64,000 nucleotides of DNA from assembly GCA_001512965.1 (NCBI GenBank), contig LFRW01000042.1, positions 6,185 through 70,184 of the forward strand. Direction: 5' to 3'. Every line of letters starts with the position of its first letter. The stretch's first letter is position 1. Both the position numbers and the translations under genes were made by a program. The notes beneath the pieces were generated by a model. That model made no database searches and had not been told where the DNA came from. It saw nothing but the letters and a program-made list of their open reading frames with translations. The DNA is from Methanomicrobia archaeon DTU008. GTDB lineage: Archaea; Thermoplasmatota; Thermoplasmata; Methanomassiliicoccales; Methanomassiliicoccaceae. This document shows positions 26,264-35,290 of this stretch, piece after piece.

Positions 26264-27600
26264 TGGGGCTGAAGGAGAGATGGGCCGAGCTTACCGGGGC
26301 AAGGCTGGAGCCCGGCGCATATCGCTATGACGGGGAAGGGGAGCTGTCCCATCATCGCTTCCACCTTAGGGTGGACTCCGCCCACCGTGGTATCCTGATC
26401 GTCGACGCCTCCGGCCTGGTCGAGCTCAACGGCACCGCGCTGGAATATGCCAGATGCATGCTGGAGGGAAAGAGCGAGAAGCAGGCGGTGAAGCACATGA
26501 TGCGCATGTACCGCCATCTGGACGCGGCGACCGCGGCGGAGCATTACCGACAAGTGAGGGAGCGCATCGTTCGATTCGTCAATGGCGACACGGAGCTGAT
26601 GGACATCATAGGCTCCGAGTCGGCCACCATCGGAGCGGACGATTTCCCGGCCCCCTACCGCATGGACCTGATACTCACATACCGCTGCCAGAATCGATGC
26701 GGACATTGCTACAATGAGCCAAGGGAGCTTCGGGAGCTCACGTCGGAGGAGTGGAAGGAGGTCATCGACCGGCTGTGGAAGTATGGCGTTCCCCATATCG
26801 TGTTCACGGGCGGAGAGCCCACGCTCATCCCGTTCCTAGGCGACCTGATAGCACGTGCCGAGGCGAACGGCCAGGTGGCGGGCCTGGTGACCAATGGGAG
26901 GATGCTGTCCCGACCCGGCCTCGTCGACAGCCTGGTGAAGGCCGGCCTGGACCATGTGCAGATAACCGTATTGTCCCACCGGCCGGAAACGCACGATCGC
27001 CTGGTGTGCGACGAGGGTGCGTGGGAGGAGACCGTGAGAGGGCTGGAGGCATCGCTGGCCGGGGACCTCTACGTCAGCACGAACACCACCATCATGCGCT
27101 CCACCCTGCCAGACATCGAAGGGACCATGCGATTCCTCATCGATAAGGGGGTGAGGAACATCGCCTTCAACGGCCTCATACGCTCAGGTAAGGGGAAGGA
27201 GGCCGAAGGCATCTCCCCCGACGAGATGACGGAGGTGCTGCTCCGCCTGAAGGAGATCGCCGATGATGCGGGGGCCAGGATGACCTGGTACACGCCCACA
27301 CCATACTGTCAGCTAAACCCCATCAACCTGGGCCTTGGCATCAAGCAGTGCACCGCCTGCTCCCTGAACATGGCTGTGGAGCCGGATGGCACCGTGCTGC
27401 CATGCCAGAGCTTCTATGTTCCGGTCGGAAATGTGCTTACCGACCGCTGGGACGACATATGGGAGCACGACCTCTGCCGCTCCATCCGCGAACGCGAGTA
27501 TCTCGACGGGGAATGTGTGGAATGCGGGCTGCGGGACACCTGCGGCGGAGGCTGCCCTCTCGCTCGCCAGCAAGGGGAGTACGGGCTCGACGGGCAATGA
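26263..27600 (+). CDS. Radical SAM/SPASM maturase with PqqD-like N-terminal domain
   Basis: 445 residues from ATG 26263, which overlaps the previous stop as TGATG. Residues about 40-106 resemble a PqqD-like peptide-recognition domain (GILIVDASGLVELNGTALEY). The radical SAM cluster is Cys142-x3-Cys146-x2-Cys149 (CQNRCGHC), with FTGGEPTL next. The C-terminal SPASM region has CTACSLNMAVEPDGTVLPC and CVECGLRDTCGGGCP for auxiliary Fe-S clusters. This domain set is that of peptide-modifying enzymes that form thioether or related bonds at Cys. No small precursor gene is nearby; the Cys-Ala tail of the adjacent membrane protein is the obvious candidate target. Confidence 0.9.
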   Translation: MGLKERWAELTGARLEPGAYRYDGEGELSHHRFHLRVDSAHRGILIVDASGLVELNGTALEYARCMLEGKSEKQAVKHMMRMYRHLDAATAAEHYRQVRERIVRFVNGDTELMDIIGSESATIGADDFPAPYRMDLILTYRCQNRCGHCYNEPRELRELTSEEWKEVIDRLWKYGVPHIVFTGGEPTLIPFLGDLIARAEANGQVAGLVTNGRMLSRPGLVDSLVKAGLDHVQITVLSHRPETHDRLVCDEGAWEETVRGLEASLAGDLYVSTNTTIMRSTLPDIEGTMRFLIDKGVRNIAFNGLIRSGKGKEAEGISPDEMTEVLLRLKEIADDAGARMTWYTPTPYCQLNPINLGLGIKQCTACSLNMAVEPDGTVLPCQSFYVPVGNVLTDRWDDIWEHDLCRSIREREYLDGECVECGLRDTCGGGCPLARQQGEYGLDGQ

Positions 27601-28329
27601 CTACCTCTTCACGATCAGGGCGTAGAGGACGGGTGTGAAGGTGTAAAGCGTCCCGCCGGCCAAGGCAGCATGCCATGCGTCACGGAGAGGCTCCGCGCTC
27701 TTTCCGGCCGTACCCTCTATCCAATCCCATTCCCCTCCCGCTTCCCTCCTGGTGCGCTCAAGGTCCCATGATCCAGGATGGACGCCTACCTCGGCGTCGA
27801 CGCCGCATGATGAGCATAATGCCCTGAGCCTTCGCCCCATGTGCGGATCCGCGCCTTCCGCCCGGAGGCTCTCGACCATGAGGTCCTTGAGAGGATGGAG
27901 GGGTTCCGGATGATCGATGCGGCCTCCGTGGTCCGGTTCCGCAAGCAAGAGGACCGCGTGGCGGGAGACCCTGAGCATCTCTCCCAGGGCCCTCTCGGGG
28001 TCATGCAGCCACATCAACAGGAAGGAGCATTGAACGATGTCGAAGGACCGGTCACGGAACGGCAGTGCATGGGCGTCGCCGCGAATGGAACGAAGACCTC
28101 TGGAACGGCATTTCGCGGTGGCCTCGGGATCTATGTCCAGGCACGTGACGTTCAGCCTGTCGGACAGAGATGCCGCCACGACGCCGGGGCCGCTGCCGAC
28201 GTCCAGCGCCGAGGGGATGGGTGGAAGATATGGCAGGACCCGGGTGTCCAGGAGCCACCTCCAGTGCTCTGTCAGCCAGCCGGACTGCCTCTCCAGCTGC
28301 CCGGCCAAGGTCGCCCCGGGGACGCTCAT
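27601..28329 (-). CDS. SAM-dependent methyltransferase (class I)
   Basis: 242 residues from ATG 28329. The SAM motif I is SALDVGSGPGVVAASL, with LDIDPEA after strand 2, GDAHALPFRDRSFDIV as motif II, and LGEMLRVSR typical of Methyltransf_11 proteins. Substrate unknown. Longer in-frame starts would run into the divergent peptidase promoter, so the internal ATG is preferred. Stop codon TAG. Confidence 0.8.
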   Translation of the reverse strand: MSVPGATLAGQLERQSGWLTEHWRWLLDTRVLPYLPPIPSALDVGSGPGVVAASLSDRLNVTCLDIDPEATAKCRSRGLRSIRGDAHALPFRDRSFDIVQCSFLLMWLHDPERALGEMLRVSRHAVLLLAEPDHGGRIDHPEPLHPLKDLMVESLRAEGADPHMGRRLRALCSSCGVDAEVGVHPGSWDLERTRREAGGEWDWIEGTAGKSAEPLRDAWHAALAGGTLYTFTPVLYALIVKR

Positions 28330-28383
28330 GCATGCTACATCGCGTAGAAGCAGTTCACCGTTTCGGTCGGCGCCCTCGAACAG

Positions 28384-28393
28384 CTTATTAATA
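28384..28393. promoter_or_regulatory. TATA element between divergent methyltransferase and M29 peptidase genes
   Basis: The stretch CTTATTAATA is centred 29 nt before the ATG at 28418, the spacing expected of a leaderless archaeal transcript. On the other strand it could also serve the methyltransferase gene 60 nt away. Confidence 0.5.
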
Positions 28394-28417
28394 GGCAAGG
28401 GGCCAGTTGGGGGAATC

Positions 28418-29536
28418 ATGCGCGATCCGAGAATGAACCGTCTGGCCGACGTCCTTATCGACCATTCGATAAGGCTGCGGAAGGGAGAGGTCATCTATAT
28501 CGAGACGTTCGACACCCCAGACGAGATGGTGGAGGCGCTGCTGGAGAAGGTATATGCGGCCGGCGGCGTGCCCCTCGTGTCGCAGAAGTCCTGGAGGGTG
28601 CTGAGGAGCTTCTTCAAGGGATCCGACGAGGACACCATGCGGCTGACCGGCGAGATCGAGCTGCATAAGATGAAGAGCGCTCAGGCCTACATCTGCATCG
28701 AGGGCTTCGAGAACATCACCGAGACCTCGGACGTGCCATCTGACCGGCTGGCGCTGTACAAGAAACATTGGTGGAAACCCGTTCACAGCGATTGGAGGGT
28801 TCCCAAGACCCGTTGGGTGAAGCTCAGATGGCCTACGCGCTCCATGGCCCAGCAGGCGGAGATGTCCAGTGACGGTTTCGAGGAGCTGTACTTCAAGACC
28901 TGTACCCTCGACTATGGCAAGATGTCTGCGGCGATGGACCGCCTGGTCGACCTTATGGCCCGCACCGACCGTGTCCGCCTGGTATCCCCTGGAACGGACC
29001 TATCGTTCTCCATCAAGGGCATCCCGGCCATCAAGTGCGCGGGGGAGATGAACCTGCCCGATGGCGAGGTATATACCGCTCCCGTCCGAGATTCCGTCAA
29101 CGGGGTCATACGTTACAACGCTCGCACCATCTACGACGGCAAGGTGTTCGATGACGTGGAGTTGACCTTCCGCGACGGAAGGATAGTCAGGGCGACGTCG
29201 TCGGACACCGATGCGTTGAACCGCATCCTCGACACCGACGAAGGCGCCCGCTACGTCGGCGAGTTCGCCATCGGCGTCAACCCTTACATCACCAGGCCCA
29301 TGCTTGACCGCCTGTTCGACGAGAAGATCGCGGGCTCCATACATTTCACGCCAGGATCGTCGTACGATGATGCCTTCAACGGCAACCGCTCCGCGGTGCA
29401 CTGGGACATGGTGCTCATCCAAACCCCGGAGTGGGGAGGCGGGGAGATCTACTTCGATGACGTGCTCGTTCGAAAGGACGGCCGCTTCGTCGTGGAGGAG
29501 CTGTCGCCCCTGAATCCCGAGAACCTTGCCGACTGA
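28418..29536 (+). CDS. M29 family aminopeptidase (AmpS/T-like)
   Basis: 372 residues from ATG 28418. The N terminus (ADVLIDHSIRLRKGEVIYIE) and C-terminal metal region (GEFAIGVNP, IAGSIHFTPGSSYDDA, VHWDMVL) match M29 metallo-aminopeptidases, which use two metals held by Glu, His and Asp residues. Length is a little under the usual 400. The TATA spacing supports this start. Confidence 0.88.
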   Translation: MRDPRMNRLADVLIDHSIRLRKGEVIYIETFDTPDEMVEALLEKVYAAGGVPLVSQKSWRVLRSFFKGSDEDTMRLTGEIELHKMKSAQAYICIEGFENITETSDVPSDRLALYKKHWWKPVHSDWRVPKTRWVKLRWPTRSMAQQAEMSSDGFEELYFKTCTLDYGKMSAAMDRLVDLMARTDRVRLVSPGTDLSFSIKGIPAIKCAGEMNLPDGEVYTAPVRDSVNGVIRYNARTIYDGKVFDDVELTFRDGRIVRATSSDTDALNRILDTDEGARYVGEFAIGVNPYITRPMLDRLFDEKIAGSIHFTPGSSYDDAFNGNRSAVHWDMVLIQTPEWGGGEIYFDDVLVRKDGRFVVEELSPLNPENLAD

Positions 29537-29663
29537 CCGTTGAACGAGATCGAGGGTCAGGCGCTCACCGCCTGGCGCGATCGCTCGGCGGGGCCGGAGG
29601 AAGAAGCGACGTGTCCGGCGGTGGCGACAGTTTGAACTACCGGCGGGAACGAAACGACAGGGC

Positions 29664-30521
29664 ATGAGCGATATTGCTGGCAAGACCGTGCTGATCACGG
29701 GCTCCACCGATGGCATAGGCAAGCGGACCGCCCATGACCTGGCCGCCATGGGTGCGACGGTGCTGATGCATGGGCGGAACGCCGAGAAGGGAGCCGTCGC
29801 GATGGAGGAGATCGCGGAGTCCACGGGCAACGACAGGCTGCGATACTACAACGCGGACCTCTCCTCGCTGGACGACGTTCGCTGGCTGGCCTCCCGGCTG
29901 GAGGGCGACGACATTGACGTGTTGATCAACAACGCTGGCATCGGTACGGGGCCCCAGGGGGCGGGAAGGGAGTTGAGCCATGACGGTCACGAGCTGAGGT
30001 TGGCCGTGAACTATCTGGCGCCGTTCCTCCTCTCCCACCTCCTGCTGCCCAACCTGCGCCGCGCAGAGCCTTCGCGGATAGTCAACGTGGCATCGCTGGG
30101 GCAAAGCAGGGTGGACCTCGATGACCTGATGATGGAGAGGGGCTACGACCCGTGGGACGCCTATGGACGGAGCAAGCTGGCCCTTGTGATGTTCACCATC
30201 GAGCTGGCGGAGAGGCTCGGCGACACCTCCATAACCGTCAACGCGGTCCATCCAGGCACCCTCCTCGATACCGAGATGGTGAGGGAATCGGGAACGCGGC
30301 CACGCGGCGATGTGCAAGAGGGGGCCGATTCATTGAGGTTCCTGGCGACCTCCCCGTCCCTGGATGGCCTGACCGGCCGCTTCTTCGACAGGCGGCGAGA
30401 GACCAGGGCGGATGGGCAGGCCTACGACGCCACGGCCCGCAGGGCGCTGTACCGGAAGAGCGTGCAGCTTACTGGATTGGCGCCGGAGCATGTGCTCCCC
30501 GAGCAGGCGGCCGCCCGTTAG
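29664..30521 (+). CDS. Short-chain dehydrogenase/reductase
   Basis: 285 residues. TGSTDGIG at 13-20 binds NAD(P); NNAG at 89-92; the catalytic triad is Ser144, Tyr167 and Lys171 (YGRSK). The long C-terminal extension resembles retinol-dehydrogenase-like SDRs. Arg38 after the second strand favours NADPH. Substrate unknown. Stop codon TAG. Confidence 0.88.
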   Translation: MSDIAGKTVLITGSTDGIGKRTAHDLAAMGATVLMHGRNAEKGAVAMEEIAESTGNDRLRYYNADLSSLDDVRWLASRLEGDDIDVLINNAGIGTGPQGAGRELSHDGHELRLAVNYLAPFLLSHLLLPNLRRAEPSRIVNVASLGQSRVDLDDLMMERGYDPWDAYGRSKLALVMFTIELAERLGDTSITVNAVHPGTLLDTEMVRESGTRPRGDVQEGADSLRFLATSPSLDGLTGRFFDRRRETRADGQAYDATARRALYRKSVQLTGLAPEHVLPEQAAAR

Positions 30522-30576
30522 GGGCCGGCGAGGCCGGGCATCAACCATCAAATATCATGCGGGCGATGTTGATGGC

Positions 30577-30774
30577 ATGCAAGAAGGGAAGGGATATATC
30601 AACGAGGTCGCAGAAAGGGCCGGAGTGGCCGTAGGAATGGTCCTAAGGATAGGACTGGAACTTGTATCAGGCTTCGGAGATGGTCTCAGGCAAGGCATGA
30701 AGGGTTGCGAAGAGGGAGAGGCCCCTAAGGAAGCGTCCGAGGAGACCCCTCGAGAGGAAGAGAGTTCAGGATGA
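30577..30774 (+). CDS. Small amphipathic protein, hypothetical
   Basis: 65 residues from ATG 30577. A hydrophobic/amphipathic helix (about 12-40) ends in GLRQGM and is followed by a strongly acidic Glu-rich tail. Longer in-frame starts read into the SDR gene's 3' end and look non-coding. It could be a small chaperone- or gas-vesicle-like accessory, but no family is recognised. Confidence 0.45.
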   Translation: MQEGKGYINEVAERAGVAVGMVLRIGLELVSGFGDGLRQGMKGCEEGEAPKEASEETPREEESSG

Positions 30775-30788
30775 AGCGTGGCCGGTGA

Positions 30789-31271
30789 TCAAGCCCCTGG
30801 TTCCGCATCGAAAAGGATCTTGCCCTCCTCGAACAGCTCCAGGCTGTTCAGCTCCCCGATGAGCACTCCGTTCTCATCCACGACCGGTAGGTCATTGAGG
30901 TGCTCGTTGACCATGATGTCCAGGGCGGTGGTGAGCTTCGTATCCTTGCAGACCGTGCTGCCCTTCACCATGATATGGCCTGCCTCCTCCTTGAGGGCAT
31001 CGAGCAGGAATCTCATGAACGATATGCCACCATCCTTTCTCACGCCCACACGGTAGCCGATAAGGCGCAGGATCGTCTCGGTGTTCACCGTCCCGATGTA
31101 CCGGCCTTGTTCATCCACGACATAGACCTTGCGTGACAGGGGATTTGCGATCATCTTCTCGATGACCTCCCTGATCGATGCCTTCGGTCCCACCGTGGCC
31201 GCGGTCTGCACCAGCTTGGCGGCGACATCGCCCACCAGCAGCTCGCTGAACTTCTTCTCCGTGTAGGGCAT
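30789..31271 (-). CDS. CBS-domain pair protein
   Basis: 160 residues with two CBS motifs (about 20-75 and 90-150); each ends in the typical VDEQGRYIGTV or VDENGVLIGEL strand-turn. CBS pairs bind adenosine nucleotides and regulate partners. It lies just downstream of the cation exchanger gene on the same strand and may regulate it. Confidence 0.87.
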   Translation of the reverse strand: MPYTEKKFSELLVGDVAAKLVQTAATVGPKASIREVIEKMIANPLSRKVYVVDEQGRYIGTVNTETILRLIGYRVGVRKDGGISFMRFLLDALKEEAGHIMVKGSTVCKDTKLTTALDIMVNEHLNDLPVVDENGVLIGELNSLELFEEGKILFDAEPGA

Positions 31272-31310
31272 ATGAGACTGGAGTATCCCCTTGATTCATT
31301 ATTTTTGCTG

Positions 31311-32273
31311 TCATGATGAGAGAAGCACCAGAGGCAGGTATGCGACATACAGCAGCACGAACATAATGCCTATCGAGCGTCTCAAGCATCTCTTCCTGTA
31401 TGCCACCCCCAGCAGGAGCGCCCCTATGAGCACCTGAGCCAGAGCCCCGTAGACGAATTGCCCCTCTGAGATCGCCAGGGGGACGATGATGGAGTTGGAG
31501 CCCAGGACCAGGGTGGTATTGGTGAATATGGTGCCTATTATGTTGCCCAGTGCAAGGTCGGAATTCCCTCTCAACGAGGCGAGGAGGCTGGATGCCAACT
31601 CTGGAGTGGTGGTGCCGAAGGTGATAACCGTAAGACCGATGATGAACTCGCTCACCCCCAATATCATGGCGATCTCCGTGGCCGAGTCGACGGCCAGCTC
31701 GGTGCCCAGCACCAGCGTCAGGATCCCGATGACCACGTAGAGGGTGCTGACGAAGATGGGCTTCACCTTCGGACGTGCGGACTCGAACTCCTCCACCACC
31801 TCTCGACTGGGTCGGCAGCACATCAGGGAGCGAAGCGTCAATGCCAATAGGATGATGAAGATGAGGATGAGGAGAGCACCCTCGAGCCTGGAGATGGTGC
31901 CGTCAACGGCCATGACGGCCGTGGCTGCCAGGGCCGCTAACATGAATATCGCTTCCCGCCGGATCTCCTCGAACTTCACCAATAGCGGGTATACGATCGC
32001 GCAGGCTCCCAGAATGTAAGTCGCGTTCGCTATGTTAGCGCCGAAGACGTTGCCAGCCGATATCGAGCTCACTCCTTCCAACCCCGAGACTATGGCCAGC
32101 ATCAGTTCGGGGGCCGAGGTGCCGATCCCCACTATCGTCAGTCCGATCACCATTGGACTTACCCCGAAATGAGCGGCCAGTTCGGACGCTCCTTCCACCA
32201 GCCAACGCGCTCCCAGGTAGATGAGCAATATAGCGAAAAGGAGAATTGTCAGGGGGACGAGCATATCTATCAC
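31311..32273 (-). CDS. Sodium/calcium exchanger family protein (CaCA)
   Basis: 320 residues, about ten membrane helices. The two alpha-repeats are GIGTSAPELMLA...GNVFGANIAN and TFGTTTPELASS...GNIIGTIFTN, with the acidic residues that bind Ca2+ and Na+. It exports Ca2+ in exchange for Na+ or H+. Length is usual for prokaryotic members. It is the last chromosomal gene before the accessory island. Confidence 0.92.
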   Translation of the reverse strand: MIDMLVPLTILLFAILLIYLGARWLVEGASELAAHFGVSPMVIGLTIVGIGTSAPELMLAIVSGLEGVSSISAGNVFGANIANATYILGACAIVYPLLVKFEEIRREAIFMLAALAATAVMAVDGTISRLEGALLILIFIILLALTLRSLMCCRPSREVVEEFESARPKVKPIFVSTLYVVIGILTLVLGTELAVDSATEIAMILGVSEFIIGLTVITFGTTTPELASSLLASLRGNSDLALGNIIGTIFTNTTLVLGSNSIIVPLAISEGQFVYGALAQVLIGALLLGVAYRKRCLRRSIGIMFVLLYVAYLPLVLLSS

Positions 32274-32514
32274 AATGTGAGGCGAGTAGATATTTCAAAC
32301 TGGTGGGGGGTAGCGAGTCTGAGGGATTCAGAATTCTTCACGGCCAGCTTCGCCGTTATCAACGTCAATGGCGATTAGGACGACGGAGTAGATAGTCCAG
32401 ACTAACCCCTTTGCTAACAATCGTCCACACTGTTGGTTCAAGAAGTGGTCCAATCTACGCACTCATCGCAAGGCAAGCCGGGGTTGGAAAGATTACATCA
32501 CTCGCGCTGAGACA
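32274..32514. other. Left margin of the accessory island
   Basis: 241 bp. From 32392 onward the frame of the next gene is open and reads plausible protein (for example GWKDYITRAETV), but no ATG, GTG or TTG precedes 32515 in that frame except inside the reading. I looked here for a copy of the tRNA-Arg 3' end as the missing attachment site and saw none. Confidence 0.4.
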
Positions 32515-33453
32515 GTGTTGCCAGCGAAGGTTAAGCCGGAGCAGGCGGCGGCGTGGTGGATCGATCCAGGCTCATGCGACATCGAGGACATCGACGTTCC
32601 CGGCAAGCCGAAACGAAACACCAACGGCCTCGGGACAAATGCCCAGCGCGCAGCGCTGGCCAAGATCCCCGTTACAGCCACTGTGGGCGAGGAAGCGAAG
32701 GTACGACGGAACCTCATAAAGGCGTTCACGAACGAGGAGCTCATCACGCTAGGGCGGGCCGGGACCAAGATACATGTTTACCCACGAACGCACAAGGCGG
32801 CTGGGACATATGAAGCCGCACAGAACCGGATCGCCGTCGATCACGATAACGCGTTCGCACAGACGACGGTCACACATGAGGTCGTGCACGCGTTGAGAGA
32901 TAAGGACATGTCCCGCCGGGGGATCCTCGCGAAGTCCAACATCCCAGGGATCGAGGAATCCCTCACCGTCGCAGAACAGCAAGCCCGGACGGACACGCCT
33001 GGACTGTCGGGATGTTACTGGAACTGCCTGGTGTTCGACCAAAAGAGCAAACGATGGAGGAGGCCTACCGACAGAGAGGCCATGAAGATGGCTGAAGAGG
33101 ATCACAAGCTCTTCACCGGCGGCAAGGGGAAGGGACTGACCGGGGAAGCGGCGCTGCGCTCGGTCGAGCGCAACTGGTCGAAGTCGCACATCGCCCGGCT
33201 GTCGTACAAGTCCAATGGCAAGATGGCCATCAACCAGGCGTCGGAGGTCTACATGGGCATCGAGCCGTTGAGCAAGGCGCAGCCTCGGACATCCAGGAAG
33301 AAGGCCGCAGGGGCCGCTTCCGTGCCCGTTAGCAGGCCGACGGCGGTGGCGGCAGAGAAGAGGACTCCTAGACGTGCTAAAGGCCGCGGAATGCCGTCCA
33401 AACCAGCTAGAGGTGGTAAGAAGGAGTGGTCGATACGGCAGCGGAAGCGATGA
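32515..33453 (+). CDS. Zincin-like metalloprotease domain protein, possibly truncated at N terminus
   Basis: 312 residues from GTG 32515. THEVVHALRD places the zincin HExxH at His121-Glu122-His125, with a possible third ligand in IEES (about 146-149). The C-terminal 60 residues are Lys/Arg-rich and disordered. The open frame extends 41 codons upstream with protein-like sequence but without a start, so the gene may have lost its 5' end. It could act like toxin or phage-type peptidases; the target is unknown. Confidence 0.6.
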   Translation: MLPAKVKPEQAAAWWIDPGSCDIEDIDVPGKPKRNTNGLGTNAQRAALAKIPVTATVGEEAKVRRNLIKAFTNEELITLGRAGTKIHVYPRTHKAAGTYEAAQNRIAVDHDNAFAQTTVTHEVVHALRDKDMSRRGILAKSNIPGIEESLTVAEQQARTDTPGLSGCYWNCLVFDQKSKRWRRPTDREAMKMAEEDHKLFTGGKGKGLTGEAALRSVERNWSKSHIARLSYKSNGKMAINQASEVYMGIEPLSKAQPRTSRKKAAGAASVPVSRPTAVAAEKRTPRRAKGRGMPSKPARGGKKEWSIRQRKR

Positions 33454-33470
33454 GGACTATGTGATCGATT

Positions 33471-33752
33471 TCAGATGTCAAACCATCCGAAGTCATTGCA
33501 GATGATATACTCGTAACGTTCTATGTGGTGGGTCCCGGACATTCTTATCCGTCGATACTCTAGACCATATATATCGCAGAACTGGGCGATCTCCTCTGAC
33601 CTATCATAGGTCACCATGAACGGGCCCTTGATGCGGCTCACCGGCTCGAACAGGCGCTCATGGTCCACCACGTTGTTAGTGTAAAGCCGTCTGCCAGCCG
33701 ACTTCTTCGATGTCTTGTTGAGAATACCGCGATGATGGTGGTGTTGGTCATT
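33471..33752 (-). pseudogene. Remnant of a Dam-type (D12 class) adenine DNA methyltransferase
   Basis: A 94-codon open frame on the minus strand, longer than the 66 codons counted from the GTG at 33671. It reads GILNKTSKKSAGRRLYTNN, then DHERLFEPVSRIKGPFMVTYD and THHIERYEYIICND, matching the C-terminal third of D12-class N6-adenine methyltransferases. The SAM-binding N terminus and the DPPY catalytic motif are missing; a TGA closes the frame upstream at 33755-33753. It is a decayed or truncated gene. Confidence 0.65.
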
Positions 33753-33755
33753 TCA

Positions 33756-34075
33756 CCACCTCCAAAGTCCAAATACGACCAGAGGCATCATCACGGTCCG
33801 GCTTGGCACTTCAACCGCTCCATGGCTGCGAACATTAGGCATGGACGAGAATGCACGCTTACGAAGCCTGTCAAATACCGATCATTTCGAACGCTACGGT
33901 CACTATTGGGTCGAAAATCACCATCCGATGGAATGGCGATGAAGAGAGGCTCGAGCATCTTATATCCAAGGACCATCATGCCTTGGTGCCTTGGGAGCGA
34001 GCTCAAGGATTGCCAATGATCCAGAAAGAAGGCGACGTGCTCCATCAAGGATGATCGACCTGGTGGCCGAACCGA
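33756..34075. other. Gene-poor stretch in the island
   Basis: About 320 bp without a recognisable gene. Short open frames exist on both strands (the longest about 85 codons on the minus strand, 33791-34048), but none resembles a known family. I do not find the missing N-terminal half of the Dam gene here. It looks like decayed DNA. Confidence 0.35.
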
Positions 34076-34123
34076 ATGATTAGCAGGACTTCAACAATTG
34101 CCAGATTCACCGACTCACCATAG

Positions 34124-35290
34124 CTCTACCTCTTCAACCGCTCGAACGAGGCTGTCAGAAGGGTAAAAACAGCGTGCGGCTGGAGAGAGGACGCCATCGC
34201 AGTCTCCGATGCCAGCAAAATCCTGGACGCCCAATCTGCGTTCGAATACGAGTACCTCCGGCTGAGAACGAGGCCGGAGCTGGACGGCGCCCAGGGGGCC
34301 GTCAGGATCGCCGATCTCTTTTGTGGATGCGGCGGCCTGGCCCTGGGATTCGAGCAGGCCGGTTTTAGGTCCGTCTATGCGGCCGACCTCAACAAAACGG
34401 CCTGCAAGACCTATGAGACCAACTTCCATCATCCTGTGTTCTGCGGCGACATTGCCGACCTGGAACGGCTGCCAGAAAGACCGGAACTTATCGTGGGAGG
34501 GCCGCCTTGTCAAGGCTTCTCACCGCTGGGTAAGATGTCGGCATCCGAGGTCATGCAGCAGAATCATATCAGCATGAACAAGCTGTGGCAGCATTACTTC
34601 CGACTGGTGGAGGATTCGATGCCCAGAGCGTTCATTGTCGAGAACGTTCCGCAACTCCTTACTTCCAAGGAATATCCTCTCATTGTCAAGAAAGCCGAAG
34701 AACTGGGCTACAATGTAGTGTCGGGCGTCCTTAAGGCGGAAATGTATGGTGTCCCACAGAAGAGGACCAGGGGATTCATAATAGGGGCCCTGGATTTCTA
34801 TCCGGCCTTGCCGGGCCCCACCAAGGAACGAAAGACCGTCAGGGACGCTATTGGCGATCTTCCCCCTAAGCCGACGGGCGAGAACCTGCATATCGGCAGG
34901 AATCCGACCCCCAAATCTCTGGAACGCTACCGTTGCATTCCTCCCGGCGGCAATCGGTTCGATCTGGTCAGGAAACGCCCCGACATATGCCCGGAATGTT
35001 GGCTCAAGAAGAAAACGGGCAGTACGGACGTGTTCGGCCGCATGGAGTGGGATAAACCGTCCCTCACCATTCGAACGGAGTTCTACAAGCCGGAGAAGGG
35101 TTGTTACCTCCACCCAAGCGAGGATTGCCCCATCACCTATAGAGAGGCCGCCCGGCTCCAAACGTTCCCCGATGACTTTGTGTTCGAGGGCAGTAAGATC
35201 GAGATCGCCCGTATGATCGGAAACTCCGTCCCGCCCAAGCTCGCATACCACGTGGCAAAGGCCGTGTTGAAGGGGCTCAGGAGAGATTAA
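34124..35290 (+). CDS. DNA (cytosine-5) methyltransferase with no normal start codon
   Basis: The frame is open from 34124 and carries all the C5 methyltransferase blocks: IADLFCGCGGLALGFEQAG (motif I), GGPPCQGFSPLG with the catalytic Cys (IV), FIVENVP (VI), GVPQKRTRGF (VIII) and IGNSVPPKLAYHVAK (X). Upstream residues such as LYLFNRSNEAV and FEYEYLRLRTRPEL look real. No ATG, GTG or TTG occurs between 34124 and motif IV (GTG at 34436, too late). A TAG at 34121 separates this frame from an in-frame ATG at 34076. It ends 4 bp into the convergent HNH gene, with which it forms a likely type II restriction-modification pair. Confidence 0.8.
   Translation, partial: LYLFNRSNEAVRRVKTACGWREDAIAVSDASKILDAQSAFEYEYLRLRTRPELDGAQGAVRIADLFCGCGGLALGFEQAGFRSVYAADLNKTACKTYETNFHHPVFCGDIADLERLPERPELIVGGPPCQGFSPLGKMSASEVMQQNHISMNKLWQHYFRLVEDSMPRAFIVENVPQLLTSKEYPLIVKKAEELGYNVVSGVLKAEMYGVPQKRTRGFIIGALDFYPALPGPTKERKTVRDAIGDLPPKPTGENLHIGRNPTPKSLERYRCIPPGGNRFDLVRKRPDICPECWLKKKTGSTDVFGRMEWDKPSLTIRTEFYKPEKGCYLHPSEDCPITYREAARLQTFPDDFVFEGSKIEIARMIGNSVPPKLAYHVAKAVLKGLRRD

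Noticed and set aside
33791-34048. 85-codon minus-strand frame as the missing N-terminal half of the Dam methylase
   Set aside because: No SAM-binding or DPPY motif appears, and it is not in frame with the remnant.
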